Part shown: piece after piece, positions 30,195 to 42,854 of the stretch | Numbering within the stretch: the stretch's first letter is position 1 | Layout: each line of letters begins with the position of its first letter | NCBI GenBank assembly: GCA_013365325.1 | Contig: JABVXV010000285.1 | Span: 1 to 64,000 of the forward strand | From: Dipetalonema caudispina | Lineage: Eukaryota > Nematoda > Chromadorea > Rhabditida > Onchocercidae | Reading direction: 5' to 3' | Length of the DNA stretch: 64,000 nt | Notes under the pieces: model-generated | Database searches by the model: none | Told to the model about the DNA's origin: nothing | The model's input: only the letters and a program-made list of their open reading frames with translations | Made by a program: the position numbers and the translations under genes

Positions 30195-30570
30195 TTGTCA
30201 CTTTAGAAATTACTTTGAAATATTCACTTTCACTAATTTCGAACTAATTTGATCATACCCATCATTCATTAAGATGATAATACAAATCTGAAAATGTTAA
30301 TGACTAAGTGTCGCCAGAAACGAAATCACTTCATACAATTATATGTATAACAATATGAAAGTAATTAAAATGTTTTCAAAGATTGCATATATACGCAAAC
30401 AGTACAAAGAATAGGAAGCATATGGATGTAAAACGAACCTAAGTAGATGGAATACTCAACAATTTCAACTACCCGTATATTATACAAAGTTGTAAAAACG
30501 TTTGAGTAGAGGTTATCCAAACGTGGCAAGACATGAAAAAAGACCTAAGAACATTGTATTGTTAATTTTT

Positions 30571-30576
30571 TTTATT
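30571..30576 (-). terminator. Polyadenylation signal of SH3BP5-like gene
   Basis: AATAAA on the minus strand, about 160 bases after the stop codon at 30737. Confidence 0.6.
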
Positions 30577-30736
30577 CTTTTGCTTAATTAATAAGAAGCT
30601 CGTCATAATGGTTTCAACAAGACCATTCAAAGATAAGCGAACAAAGTAGTTGTTTATAACATCCATCAAACAATTCCAGTGTTGGAAAAGGAAAAGATAC
30701 GATAATCGTGAAGAAGTAGAAAAATACAAAAAATGA

Positions 30737-33700
30737 CTAGTAACTCGATGAACTATGACCACTATCTCGCTCTACATCATCACTTCCAGTTCTACGAATA
30801 ACATTCAAATTATTATGCAATATATTTTCGGTACGTTGAGCGCATTCATCAATTTCCTGGAAAATAAATAACTTCATTTATTGAATAATTGATTAATATA
30901 GCCATGACAAACATTCTTCCTCTTTCACAAATACACTGACGTTATGTAGGATGAACCACTACAGCGTATTGAAACGTCAAATATAGCTTAGTAGTCATCC
31001 TTTTCTTTCTTTTTTCTTTTTTTTTTTTTACATGAATAAGCAATAATCCTTGCCCCTGAAATAAACACTATGTAGAGATAGAAAACTTGTTAACATTAAC
31101 ATATCTGTAAATATTTCTTTTGTTGCTACGAAGACCACGCAAACAAAATGCACTTAATGTATTTTATTGTATTAAAAACTTATTTGTATTTTGAAATTTT
31201 TCCTCTAACTAGAAAATAAAGCCAAATTAGATGTTGAAGAAGCTGGAAGGAAGTAAATAAAATGATCATAAATTAGATTAAAAAATCTGAACAATCGTAA
31301 TTTATTTCATATTTTTTATAGTTTTATGTACAGCCATTGCTTTTTCCTTTTCATTATACTGAAATGATAAGTCATAAAATTTACTTCAATAATTTGAGAA
31401 TGGCTTCGAAGCATTCCTGATAAATCATCTGTGTTCATCGTTACTCCCGTATGGTTGCTTTCCAATGAGCTATCGCTGTCACTGCCATCAGGCAAAGAAA
31501 CTGTAACTGCTGCAGCCGCACCCTCGGGCAATTCGGTGCGGTATCGAAAATCAGTCAAATCTGTTGATAACCTGAATATTTGCCATTAATGACATCCATG
31601 GAACTAGTAATACTGCACCAATTTCGAATATTCACAATGACAAAGAGGGAAAAAGAAAATAGTATAAAATGGTATCTAAAATAATTCGTACTTAAACAAC
31701 AGATAAAAGACTATAGTTATTGTTTTAGTGTATTGAATATTAATTGAAATGTAATTTACCTAATGCTTTCACCACTTTGTTTGGATTTACCCTGACTAAG
31801 AATCAACTGTTGTGCAAGTAATATAACACCAGAACCAAGAGTTCCATCTTTAATTGCTCCTGGATCTGCTCCTTCAGGTGAATCATCAAACAGAGCAGGA
31901 TCGATTGCTTTATCGCAATCCAAAGTAAGCTGAAAAGTAATAAAAAGTCAATGGGTGAAACGTTATCGGGACACATTTCACATTATAACAAGCCATAATT
32001 ACATTTTTGTACTAATAGAGCAGACAATTCGGGAAAAAGACACTAATGTAGCACCACAATATATCACTTCAAGCAATATTTCTGGGAGTAAGTATAATCA
32101 ATTTTTCTGCAGCAAAAAAGATAATTAAAATTTTCAATTTCTTCACTGAGAAAAACTTAGTTGGCAAAAAACACACCTGATCAAAAGCTACTTTAATCCC
32201 TTCAAGAGCAATAGTATTTGCTATATCTGCTTTACGTCTTCTTTCCTCCTCCTCTTCAATTCGACGTTGTGCCTTCTCTTTACTAAATGCTACTTCACAA
32301 GACGATAAGTCAGGCGATTCACACCCAACGCCAGGTTCACGTCTTACGCTTGACAACTATAAAACAAGAAGATATTTCAAGGCACAACAAAACATATTTC
32401 TTTGTCAATTACTACTATCTAATGTTACTCTCTATCAGACATTTTGAGAAAGATAACAATGTAGTTATTAAACTAGCAAGTAAAAAGCCTTACAAAGTAA
32501 TCGCTTACTCAAGCACTCAAACTAATAGTCATCAATATCACAGTACTTTATTATTAGAATACTTCAACCGATAAAATTACATCACTAAAATACTGTACTG
32601 AGTAAATTCACATTTGAACTATTATCATCACTTCTGCACTATTCAAATACTTAATATATCGCTAAGATATAGCTAAAATTACCATAGCATTTATTCTTTA
32701 TACAAAATTATTGAAAAAAAAAAGCATACACTTCGCTCTTCATGTATAGCATCTGATATCTGCTCCAAATTTCTTAACGAAGACGTATAATCATACTTTT
32801 TCTGACGTACCTTTAAAATCAACATCATTACAGAAAATAATCATATTTCTTCATAGTAGTATCCAAAACACTTTGCAGATAGAAATCCAGAAAAGAAAAT
32901 GTTATAACCAACCTCAGATTCAAGCTTCAGAATGAGACTTTTCTGATGTTCCAAAACTCTTGTAAATTCAATGCGTTGCTCAAAATAATGTCGACTTTTT
33001 TTAATAGACCGAGCATTTCCTTCTAGCATCTGTGCGATTTCTTTTGATAACTGCGTCATACGTTCCGATATTGAACGATGTACCTCTTCAGCCGCCACAC
33101 GTTCTTGCTCAGCTTCGTTTACACGTTGAATATGATGGTTCAGTACCTGTAAAATAATAAATTTAGTAATTCCAACTTTTAAATGATGGTTACGGCTGCA
33201 TATGTTTTTGGGAATCAGAAAGTACACAAAATATTTTACAAACTTTTTAGAAATTTGAAAAAAAGTTTTTGAAACAGTTAACTTGCCCTGCTCCGTCTAG
33301 CTGTAACACTGATATATACTTTTAATTATTCTGGCTAAATCAAATTAAAAGGTGGCCTAATATTGTTAAACGGAAGTAGTAAGATTATGTCACAGAGACA
33401 AATCTATCACTGTCTGGTTGCTAATTTTAAAATAAAAAAAAGTTTTCTAAAATAAAAAAAATAAATTAAATAACTAAATATTAATAGTAGCAGTGGAAGA
33501 AGATATCTACAATGGATGAATGAATAAACCTCTAAGCATTCTGGTTCGATAGTTCGTTGTCGATTTAAACTATCCTGTGTTAATTTCACTTGTTGCTTTG
33601 CTACTGCATGCATTGAATTGGCACGCTCGAAACGTATCGCAGCATTTTGCGCTTCCTCGCGTAACCGTCTTTCCTTAAAAAAAAAAAAAATGTTTCATGA

Positions 33701-35228
33701 ATAAAAATAGTTTCATTATTTTCCTCAAAGATAGCCAGAAAATGACTGTTTGACAAGTAAAACTATTGATTTTCAGTAATAACTTTTAACCTATTCATAT
33801 TTCCATGCAATCATCGTTCACATAAAACAAAACTCAGTATATATCATATCATAGTGAAATATGTCTGGCATTATAAAACTACATTGACCCAATAATTGAA
33901 CGATTGCTAATTGAACTGGTAGTAATTACTCCACTCAATGCCCGACCATAGCGTCTACCACCAAACATTATCAAATATAAGATAGAGTTTTTTTTTTTTT
34001 TTTTCAGCACCATGAAATTCAGTCATTCTTCGTCAGTTAATAATTGATCAACATGGAATCAAATAATTTATCAGATTTATTGAACGACTAATAAATTTAG
34101 CAACTGCTACAACAGATAAGTTACATATCTTTCATCTAACCATCCGAACATCGGAGTCTATTGTTTTATCAGCCGATAAATTAGAGTCAATTCAAGACAA
34201 ATGTATCTCTAATATATCTGTACATTTCTATGCTGAAAAACAGCATTCTGACGTTAATGTTTTAATCGTAGCTTCTTTGTTTATTGTTTTACCTAATATA
34301 TCAATTTTTTTCGATATCAAACAATAAAGCCTTCCAGGAAGTTGCATTTATGAAAAAAAAGCCTATCAAAAAAGGCATAAATATGAAATGTTTCTTAGTC
34401 TTTTAAACTACACCATCTTTCATTTAATATAATAAACGGTACTACAATTACAAATGACAAGAAGTTTTCTTAAATTTACCTTAAGCTTTGCTTCGTAATA
34501 AGGTCGACCTTTCGCAATTGCTGAACCATATTTGCGACTTAATTCATTCAATTTTTGAGACCAGGAAGCTTGAATTTTCCTGAAAGTAAAAATAATACAT
34601 AAAATCCAGAAATGGATCCATACTAAAAGACAATTTTAACTGCTTTAAATATAACAAAGTCTAATAATATGTATGTTACGAATTGAACAAGTACTGCGAG
34701 GAATTTAACTTCAACCTATATTTCTAGGATTTTTTTTATTTTCTCTCCCACAACTTCACAAAATTTCTATGGAACACCATGATGTGACACAGTGCAAAAA
34801 TGTGCGAACCCAAAAGTAGAGCAAGGACATAAATTCAAACATACCTGAAGGTAGCTCTTGCTTCATCAAGTTGTAACTCCAATTTATTGATTACATCCGT
34901 TGCAATGTTCAATTTTTCCAGTTCTTCATGAACACGATTTAAATGTTTAGCATCAAGCCGAAAATCGTCACCCAATATATAATCTACCTCATCTATAAAT
35001 ATATAATTTATCTTATAATTGTTTAAAAAAAAAAAAATTAAAAAAAAAATGAACAAACGTTTATCGAAATCATATCATTTCATGACATGTTTTAAGGACA
35101 GTGATAAAAATAGAAACCAAAATACTTCAATCAAAAAATAAATATCAATCATTACCTGTAGCAGATGACTCTTTTGATGTTGATGGTCCATTTGTTTCAC
35201 TGTGTAAAACCACATCATTTGCATTCAT
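30737..35228 (-). CDS. rei-1: SH3BP5/REI-type Rab11 guanine-nucleotide exchange factor
   Basis: Coiled-coil protein of the SH3BP5 (Sab) family. The C. elegans members REI-1/REI-2 and mammalian SH3BP5 activate Rab11 at recycling endosomes and Golgi; vertebrate SH3BP5 also docks JNK on mitochondria. Ten exons: 35228-35156, 34992-34845, 34579-34480, 33673-33530, 33146-32913, 32810-32730, 32356-32177, 31929-31760, 31571-31385 and 30856-30737. Phases all agree, giving 478 aa (human 455). Seen: HLNRVHEELEKLNIATDVIN, YYEAKLKERRLREEAQNAA, LNHHIQRVNEAEQERVAAEE and SLRNLEQISDAIHEERS, all diagnostic of the family and forming the long antiparallel coiled coil (about 35-270). The C-terminal 200 residues are acidic/serine-rich and low in structure, as in the family. 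The start is the first Met after an AAACTAG acceptor-like sequence. REI-1 versus REI-2 cannot be decided. Confidence 0.93.
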
Positions 35229-35711
35229 CCGGCTAGTCTTTTCTAGTTTTTTTTTTTCTTTTTTTTTTTTAATAAAAATAATTCAGAATGTAACTGTATA
35301 CGTTGTTAGAAACATAGTAATGAATTAAACTATTGCCAATTTATTTCCGCTGCTGGAAAAAAAAAAATGTCATTATATTTTTTGCTTTGATATTTCAAAA
35401 TTTCCGAAAATTCAAAAAATGAAATAAACGAAACATAAATGATTTTTCACTAATATTTACGATATCAATAAGCATATATATTTGTATATAAAATAAATGT
35501 GAATCATGCATGCTTCACATTGTTAGTATAAAAATCAAAAATTCGCTTCTAGAAATTCATGCCTTTTTTTTTTCTCCAAATTTAATCAATATTTAAGAAA
35601 TTCTAGAAGAAAGTATAAGTTTCAAAAATGATGACAGACGAATAGAACAAATTGTGACTTTAGCATAGAATATTTACATGTACAATCTACAGTACAATGG
35701 ATATGTTCTAA

Positions 35712-35713
<2 letters not shown>

Positions 35714-35756
<43 letters not shown>
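35714..35756. repeat. Forty-three-A homopolymer
   Basis: The longest A-run in the window, followed within 40 bases by another A-run near 35780-35801. Confidence 0.95.
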
Positions 35757-35759
<3 letters not shown>

Positions 35760-36785
35760 AAGAAAAAAAAATTTGTAAAGGAAAAAAAAAAAAAAAAAAA
35801 AGAAAAGAAAAAACAAACAATCAAGGAACTATTGAAAGAAATGGATGTATAAAAAAAAGGATAAAAGAATTAGTAAGCGGAAAAAGTATCAAATTTTCAA
35901 AGGGAAATCAAAATAACAGACATTAAAAAGTGTGACAAACATCTTAGTAAAAAAAAAAAGATGCAAATAAGGAAATAAATATAAGCAAATAAAAATGACA
36001 ATAATCTTTGATGTATTATATAAAAGAGAGTACAATAGGATTTATACAAGATAGATTGGTACACTCATAAATATGAGTATGTAAATATTAAGAGATATAT
36101 ATATATATAGGTAATGTAACATAATATACAAATTTAAAATATAGGAAGTATGAAGAGAGAGAGAGAGAGAGAAAAAAAAAATCATTGAATTTTATCCTAG
36201 TATAATATTCTATTGTATCATTTTACTCATTTATATCATTTAATTAGATTTAAAAGATGTATGATCTATTTAATGCGCCTAAAAATTAAAATTAACAAAC
36301 AATAATGAATAATAAATTGTAAAAAAAAAAAAAAAAAAAAACAAACTAATACATTAATGTTTGATAATTTTACATATAATTGTTCACTAAAAATTATGAT
36401 TGATATTATTAGAATGAATGATATAAAAAGATAAGAAATGAAAATGATTGGCATAACTTGTTTGTTGCATTTATATATATATATATATATAAAATAGCCT
36501 TGAGGTGAATAAGGAGGAAGAGGAAAAAGAACAAGATTTGTTGATATGATGATTGTTATCAGTAATGGAGGAAGGAAGATAGGAAATAACAGATGAAATG
36601 AAGATTTTTTGATAGTAATCATGAAAATTTTTCTCAATCATTCTGATATTCTTCTTAATGAGGGAATTCATTAGCGAATAAGTAAGTGCATTAGATTATT
36701 CATCTTTCTTTAACACAGAAAAAAGAAAATCCGATAAACTTCTAAATAATATGATTTCCTCTGTATGATAAATATGTCAATGTCA

Positions 36786-36874
36786 ACTGTATGGTACAGT
36801 ATACACGTGATAATGGTCACTAATCAGTTACTTTTGTAAGAGCCTTTCGACTGTATAGTACAGTATACATGTGA
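36786..36874. repeat. 25-bp direct repeat containing a palindrome
   Basis: ACTGTATGGTACAGTATACA (36786) recurs as ACTGTATAGTACAGTATACA (36850); the similarity runs on into CGTGA/TGTGA, with two differences over 25 bases and a 64-bp offset. Each copy contains the inverted repeat ACTGTA-nnn-TACAGT. Confidence 0.85.
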
Positions 36875-37648
36875 TGAGATTTGCTCATGAGGAAATAAAA
36901 CTAATATAATAATGTCGTTATTCTCGAAAGTATCTTATAAATCTCTAAATCGAAATAGACTCTAAAATAAACAGAAATAAAAAAAAAGGAAAAATCTTTA
37001 AAACTAAATAAATCTCTGGATTGGAAATGCTGATAAATGATAACACATCTGATAACTTTGAAAACGATCGAAATACTAAAAAAGGAAAACCAAAAATTGA
37101 AAAGTATCAGGAATACAAGAAAAATTAAAGAAAGAATTTCTAAGCACAATTCATTACTAATTTAAAAAAAGGAAAGAGAAAAACTCTTAACTTCTGACGT
37201 TAAAAACATTAGCAAACAATTTGTTGGGATAAAAAGATGCATTTTTCAAATTTAACCAACTAATAAACAAAATGAATGTTTGTATAGATCGAAATGGAAA
37301 AGAAATTGTCATTTTTCTGAAGAAAAATTTCATATTTCAGAGATTACTGCTTGAAAAATTGTAGAAAAAAAGTGCAAAATTCTAAGAGATACTTAAAAAC
37401 ACATAAGTGTGCATTGATAGGATGATTAAAATTTTGATGCTTATTTTATTATTTCCTTATTCTTTTTATTGAATAGAAATAAAAAAGTATGTAGAAAGAG
37501 GAAGAAGGAGAATTTTGCAATTTCCATTGACATAATATGAATATGAAATGAAGCTTAGGTTAGAATAGCATTTCAAATTGTGTGATCTGTCATCATCAAT
37601 GGTAAAATAAATGCAAATATGATGGACTAAGTTAAATTAGCTTCTTTT

Positions 37649-37649
<1 letters not shown>

Positions 37650-37679
<30 letters not shown>
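37650..37679. repeat. Poly-T tract (30)
   Basis: Thirty uninterrupted T residues. Confidence 0.95.
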
Positions 37680-37681
<2 letters not shown>

Positions 37682-40600
37682 AAAATATCTTTTAGACCCT
37701 AAGGGAAATGCAAATATTTCTATTTGGCTAAAACTATGAAACCAATTGGATTGTAAAATATGCTTTGTCACAAAATAGAACACTACTTATCTTTACATTA
37801 CATCTATTTTCAAAAATTTCAAACAAAACCACTGCTTTTAGTCACTATAATATAAATATAATTTAGTTGCTACTTCTTGTTTCGTCTCAAATGAACCGAT
37901 TAAACTAATATTCATACCTTTCACTAAAAAAATAATGCAACTGCTACTTTGAATATGCAATTTTATAAGTGATGATATGAAAAAAAAAATAATTTCGGAA
38001 CTTTGGTCGACTTTTATATAATACTTTAGCTATCAAATTTTTAGAGAAAAAGAAATGTAAATTTTTAACGAAAAGAAATTTTCTAAATTCTATCCTTCAA
38101 ACTAGACTGATTGTATTGCTACAATGATCACTGAAATGAACAACATAGTTATAAATATTTCACGTAGAACGTTTAGATAATAAATGGATAGATTCGAATA
38201 ATTCCAAACATTTCCTTATATTATTTCAGAAAAAAAAAAGAAAAAATTTGCAAACAATTATCAACTCAATTTCCATTTAAAATCCATTGAATTTCAAGAT
38301 AAAATTTTCACGAAAATTAAATTTGCATTTAATAGCACAAAGTATAAAATTATCAGACTAAGTGTTATTATTACTGACAGTAACATCTACATAAACAAAA
38401 ACAATTCTGCAAATGTTTGCAAATGATATGAATGGAAATTCCATTCATTCTCTTCATTGCTTCAAGAGCTAATTGATAAGCGGCAATTTGATATATTCAC
38501 AAATCACATCAAATGAAAATAGATTAAACACTTAAATGGAATGGAATACAAATTGTTGTTGTGATAGGAATCCCTTCAATGATTTCAAAAGTACCAGCAG
38601 GTGTATTAACAATTATTTAAAAAGAAAAAAAAAAAAGAAAAATCAAACTTACAACTATGCGATATTACGACTGGGAAAGTGTTAAAAAATATAATGGAGA
38701 AATATGCATATTAATGAAATTTAAACAATTTATAATAAATTATTAAATGTATTATCATCATTAAATTTCATTCTAAAAATCAATAAATAAATAACAAATA
38801 TGTGAATGATTGTGTGTAAGTAAATTTACAATTAATATGAATGACTTTTCAACGTAAACATCAAATGATGAAGTTAAGTGAAGCAATTGGTTTATTTATA
38901 AAATTGCTAGCAAAAATTTAAAAGTAATAGAGAAAAGCAGAAGTTGGATAACAGCAGCAAATATTATAAGAGAGAATTCCTTCGTCAAATAAAAGAGAAG
39001 GAGAGAAAGAGGGGAAGAGAGGGAGAGGAAAGAAAAGATAACAGAGTGAAATTGAATTGTTTCAATATAAATATGTAGTAATTGAGAGAAATAAATTTAA
39101 CCATCCTTTCATCCTTTTAAATCTTAACATATATATATATATATAAATTATGCTAACTTTCTGGACAAAAATTTTAAAATTTTTTTCAACATTTTCAAGT
39201 TTTAATTTACTTTTTTTTTTTTTTTTACAGTCAAAGGGATGTAAAAAGAGATATTTAATAAAATTTTAAAATCAATTATTATACTATCCCTATAAAAGCT
39301 AATAAAGAAGTGAAAGACAAATTTTTCTTTTTCGTCTCCTGGAAAAGTTAATGAAACTAAGAAATTAGCTACGCAGCTCATAAATGATAATTTATGGTGA
39401 TAAAAATTTTAATTCCAAATTTGCTTCATTGGGAAATAAAAAGTTAGGAATTTGTACTTTTCGAAGTTAATTAATGACAAAGTTAATTTTATTTGAAAAG
39501 TTTTTTAAATCATATCCATTATATCAGAAGCATAAAATTGAATATAAATATCACGAATAATGATTGTATTTATCTATAATATTATCATGAAATATTTTCT
39601 GGAATAAATATTCCATATATTAAACAAACACAAAATAAGAAAAAGGTCGAATGATTTCATATCTTTTGTCCCTTTTATATTTATCAGAGATGGAAATTTT
39701 CATGAAAACGGAACCAATTTCATTTTAATATATTCTTTAACAAGAATATGAAATTGTAGCACGTTTTTAATTCGACAAAATGATTTTCAATCTATCAATA
39801 AGTCTTATCCGAGAGATTTATTCATAACACAGAACATGTTATCGTTGGGAAGAATGAAAATAATAAAGTCGTAAAATTAATTGGGGTCAAATATTTTGTA
39901 GGTAAAAATTCTATTAACTTACTCACAAAAAAAGAAAATTGATTTAAAACGATGACAGAGTATTTTATGGTTCAATGATGATATTGACGTGAAGATTATA
40001 TTTATGGTAAAATTGAAATGGTTTATAAATTGTGAAAGAATCCGGAAGTAATAATGATGTTTGGTGTGATAACACAATGATGATAAAAGATTAAAGTAAA
40101 AAGGAGATTGAACAAATTTAATCAGCTTCATTACTCCATGGTATATTATCGTATAATATTATCATGAATATATTGATTTATTTGCATTTTTAATAATAGA
40201 GATTATTTCACATATTTAAAATATATTTTAAGCCCATTTTTTTTTTTTTTTTTTTTTTTTTTCACATATATTAATTTATACTAAACGGAAAATTTACATC
40301 ACCGTTATGTGACTAATACATTTTGCTATATTTTTAGCACAACCAAAAATTCCACTCTACAATTATGTCAATAACATATGGATGAATTACGCGAATACAT
40401 ATGAATTTTGTGTAGGAATGTATATGATTTGAAATTTATAAGACGAATGAAAAGTAAACAAATTAAGAAAGTCGAAAATATTTCAACGATACAGATAAGT
40501 AAATAAATAAACAAAGAAATATGTCAATAAATTATTTCATACAAATAAATGCAAAAAAAAAAAAAAAAAAAAACCTTCCGATTATTTTATCTATCAAAAT

Positions 40601-40843
40601 AATTAATTATTAACTTGACTAATTTCTAATCAATTATTTCATATATTTCATTTCTACGAAACCTTTTTCCCACAAATAGCATAACTGCAAATCATCATCC
40701 ATCAACCTCTTTTTACCTCAATTTTACTCAATTGTGGGTATGACCTCTTCTTCCACTCGATTCACTCCAATGCGCCTATTAAATCGTATGAGGAAACCAA
40801 CTGCGCTGCTACTCTTTCCTCATCATTGTATTGATCGATACGG

Positions 40844-40984
40844 ACACACATACACACATACACACACACACCACACACATACACACACACAGACACAGAC
40901 ACACACACACACAGACACAAACACACATACACGTATACACATACACATACACATATACACATACACATATACACAAACACATAC

Positions 40985-41031
<47 letters not shown>

Positions 41032-41050
41032 TATACATACATACACATAT
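40844..41050. repeat. CA/ACACAT satellite-like array
   Basis: About 207 bases of CA-rich sequence. The first part mixes CACACA, CACACAT and GACACA; the last part has seven perfect ACACAT hexamers (40991-41032). Stop-free frames on both strands here arise from the repeat and are not genes. Confidence 0.95.
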
Positions 41051-42811
41051 AAAATGACATACAAACATACACATCACATATATGTATGTGAAAAATAGTT
41101 AAATGAATGAATATACCGCAACTTCTCAATAGCTAATAAACCAACCGGTTTAAGTGTCGACGTAATGAAATTTTGAAGTTAATTGAAAAGAAAAATTTGA
41201 AAAAAAAAAAAAAAGAAAGAAATGGAAATTGAATGGAATTTAAAAGCATTCAACAATTTGCTCATTTCAATTCCTTTCACATTCCGTACATAATATAATT
41301 TAAGTGAACAAATATCGTTTTATTTTTGGATGAATTAGTAATTAAGAATAGATAAATGAAATGCTTTATTTAATAATTAAGAATTGATGGATCAAATTTT
41401 TATTTGATAAGAACAATTATATTAGTTCTTTATTTGGTAATTATGAAGTGATAAATGAAATCGTCCTATTTCTCTATTAATTATTGCTTGTAAATATTAT
41501 TTTCAAACTCGTTTACTTATAAATTACGAAAATGATTTCCTCAATAATTACGCATTTACTGTGGTGTATGGGGGAAAAAAAAAATGAACATTTTTAAGTT
41601 TTAAAATCTTTCTTCTTGTGATAATTAAAATTTTTACATAATAAAATGTCATAATTACCCGTTTTTTTTTCCTTTTTTTTTTTCTTCGTAAGTAAATAAA
41701 TTGCTGTATTTAGAAGTAATATATAAATTTATTCGATGGATTAAAGATAAAATTTGACAAAAAAATTTAATGAAATTAATTATTTCAATGAATTTATTGA
41801 AAACTTTTAACAATTTTACTATTTTTTCTTTTTATTAAATTTTAACAAATTTTCGATATTACAGTAAAATCAATCATGGAACAGGTACAAGGTGAAATAA
41901 AAAGAGAGAGAGAGAAAGAAGTAAAAGAGAAAAAAGTTTCAAAGAAATAAAAATTATTTTAGTTTTTATTAAATTATTATTTTTGCTTATCCATTTTTAT
42001 CGTTCACTTCTAATCACTCTCTATTTTTCTTATAAAACAAAAAAACAAAAAAAAAAAAAGAAAAAAAAAGAAGAAAATTTCAATAAAGTGGAAAAATGAC
42101 GTTGATCTGAAGGAATAAAATATCAATTTTACAACATTCCATCAAGGCCATACACATACATACCATTCAAATGATGATAGATGTAATAATTTCCTCTCAA
42201 ATAACTCAAAATTTTACATTTGTTGCTGAATTCTTTAAAAGTTTCTTGGTGGAAAAAAAAGAAAAAAAAGAAAAAAAAGATGAGGAGTTCATTTAAATGG
42301 TTTAGCTAAAATTAAGTTAAAAAAAAAAAAACTTTCATAGTAATCGTAAATTTGAACGAATGATATAATTTGTTAGGCTTTACATCTCAAGTTTCGCTCT
42401 ATTTTCCATCGGAATTATCCATAATTATGTCCATTATACATATAGTCATTGTATTTTTGAATTTGTTAAAATGCCAAACAAATTTTAACAATTTCTGTGT
42501 ACGAAAGAAAAATAAATTGATAGAGGGAAAGAAAGAGAAGGTTAAACTTTTTTTTTTTTTTTCTGAAATTTTATTTCTGCTACATTCTTCATTCTGACAG
42601 TAATTTTTTTTCCAAATTTACGTCCCAATTTTTTTTTTTTTTTTTTTTTTTAAATAGTTGAAAAAAAAAAAGAGGGGAAAAACAAAGAAGAGTAAAGGTA
42701 GTTCTTATTATCATATCGTTGTCAAAAAATTATTGATAAATTGTTGAACAGATAAATGTTTGTTTGTTAAAATATGTTGAATTATTTTTGCTTATTGTTT
42801 TCTTTTTCTAT

Positions 42812-42821
<10 letters not shown>

Positions 42822-42854
<33 letters not shown>
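42822..42854. repeat. Poly-T tract (33)
   Basis: Thirty-three uninterrupted T residues; further T-runs lie at 42629-42651 and 43308-43328. Confidence 0.95.

Larger units (their letters stand above)
28900..30570. other. Gene-free interval, bL35m / SH3BP5-like
   Basis: About 1.7 kb between two minus-strand genes. It is AT-rich, with a TA run (29682-29707) and a 24-A tract (30171-30194). Small open frames are low-complexity. The distance and lack of a pyrimidine-rich intercistronic signal do not suggest an operon. Confidence 0.55.

Noticed and set aside
40734..41129. Open frames of about 100 codons on both strands
   Set aside because: They are kept open by the CA/ACACAT repeat (His-Thr or Cys-Val-Tyr runs); no splice signal or family resemblance. 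The first 35 plus-strand codons look slightly more protein-like but have no support.
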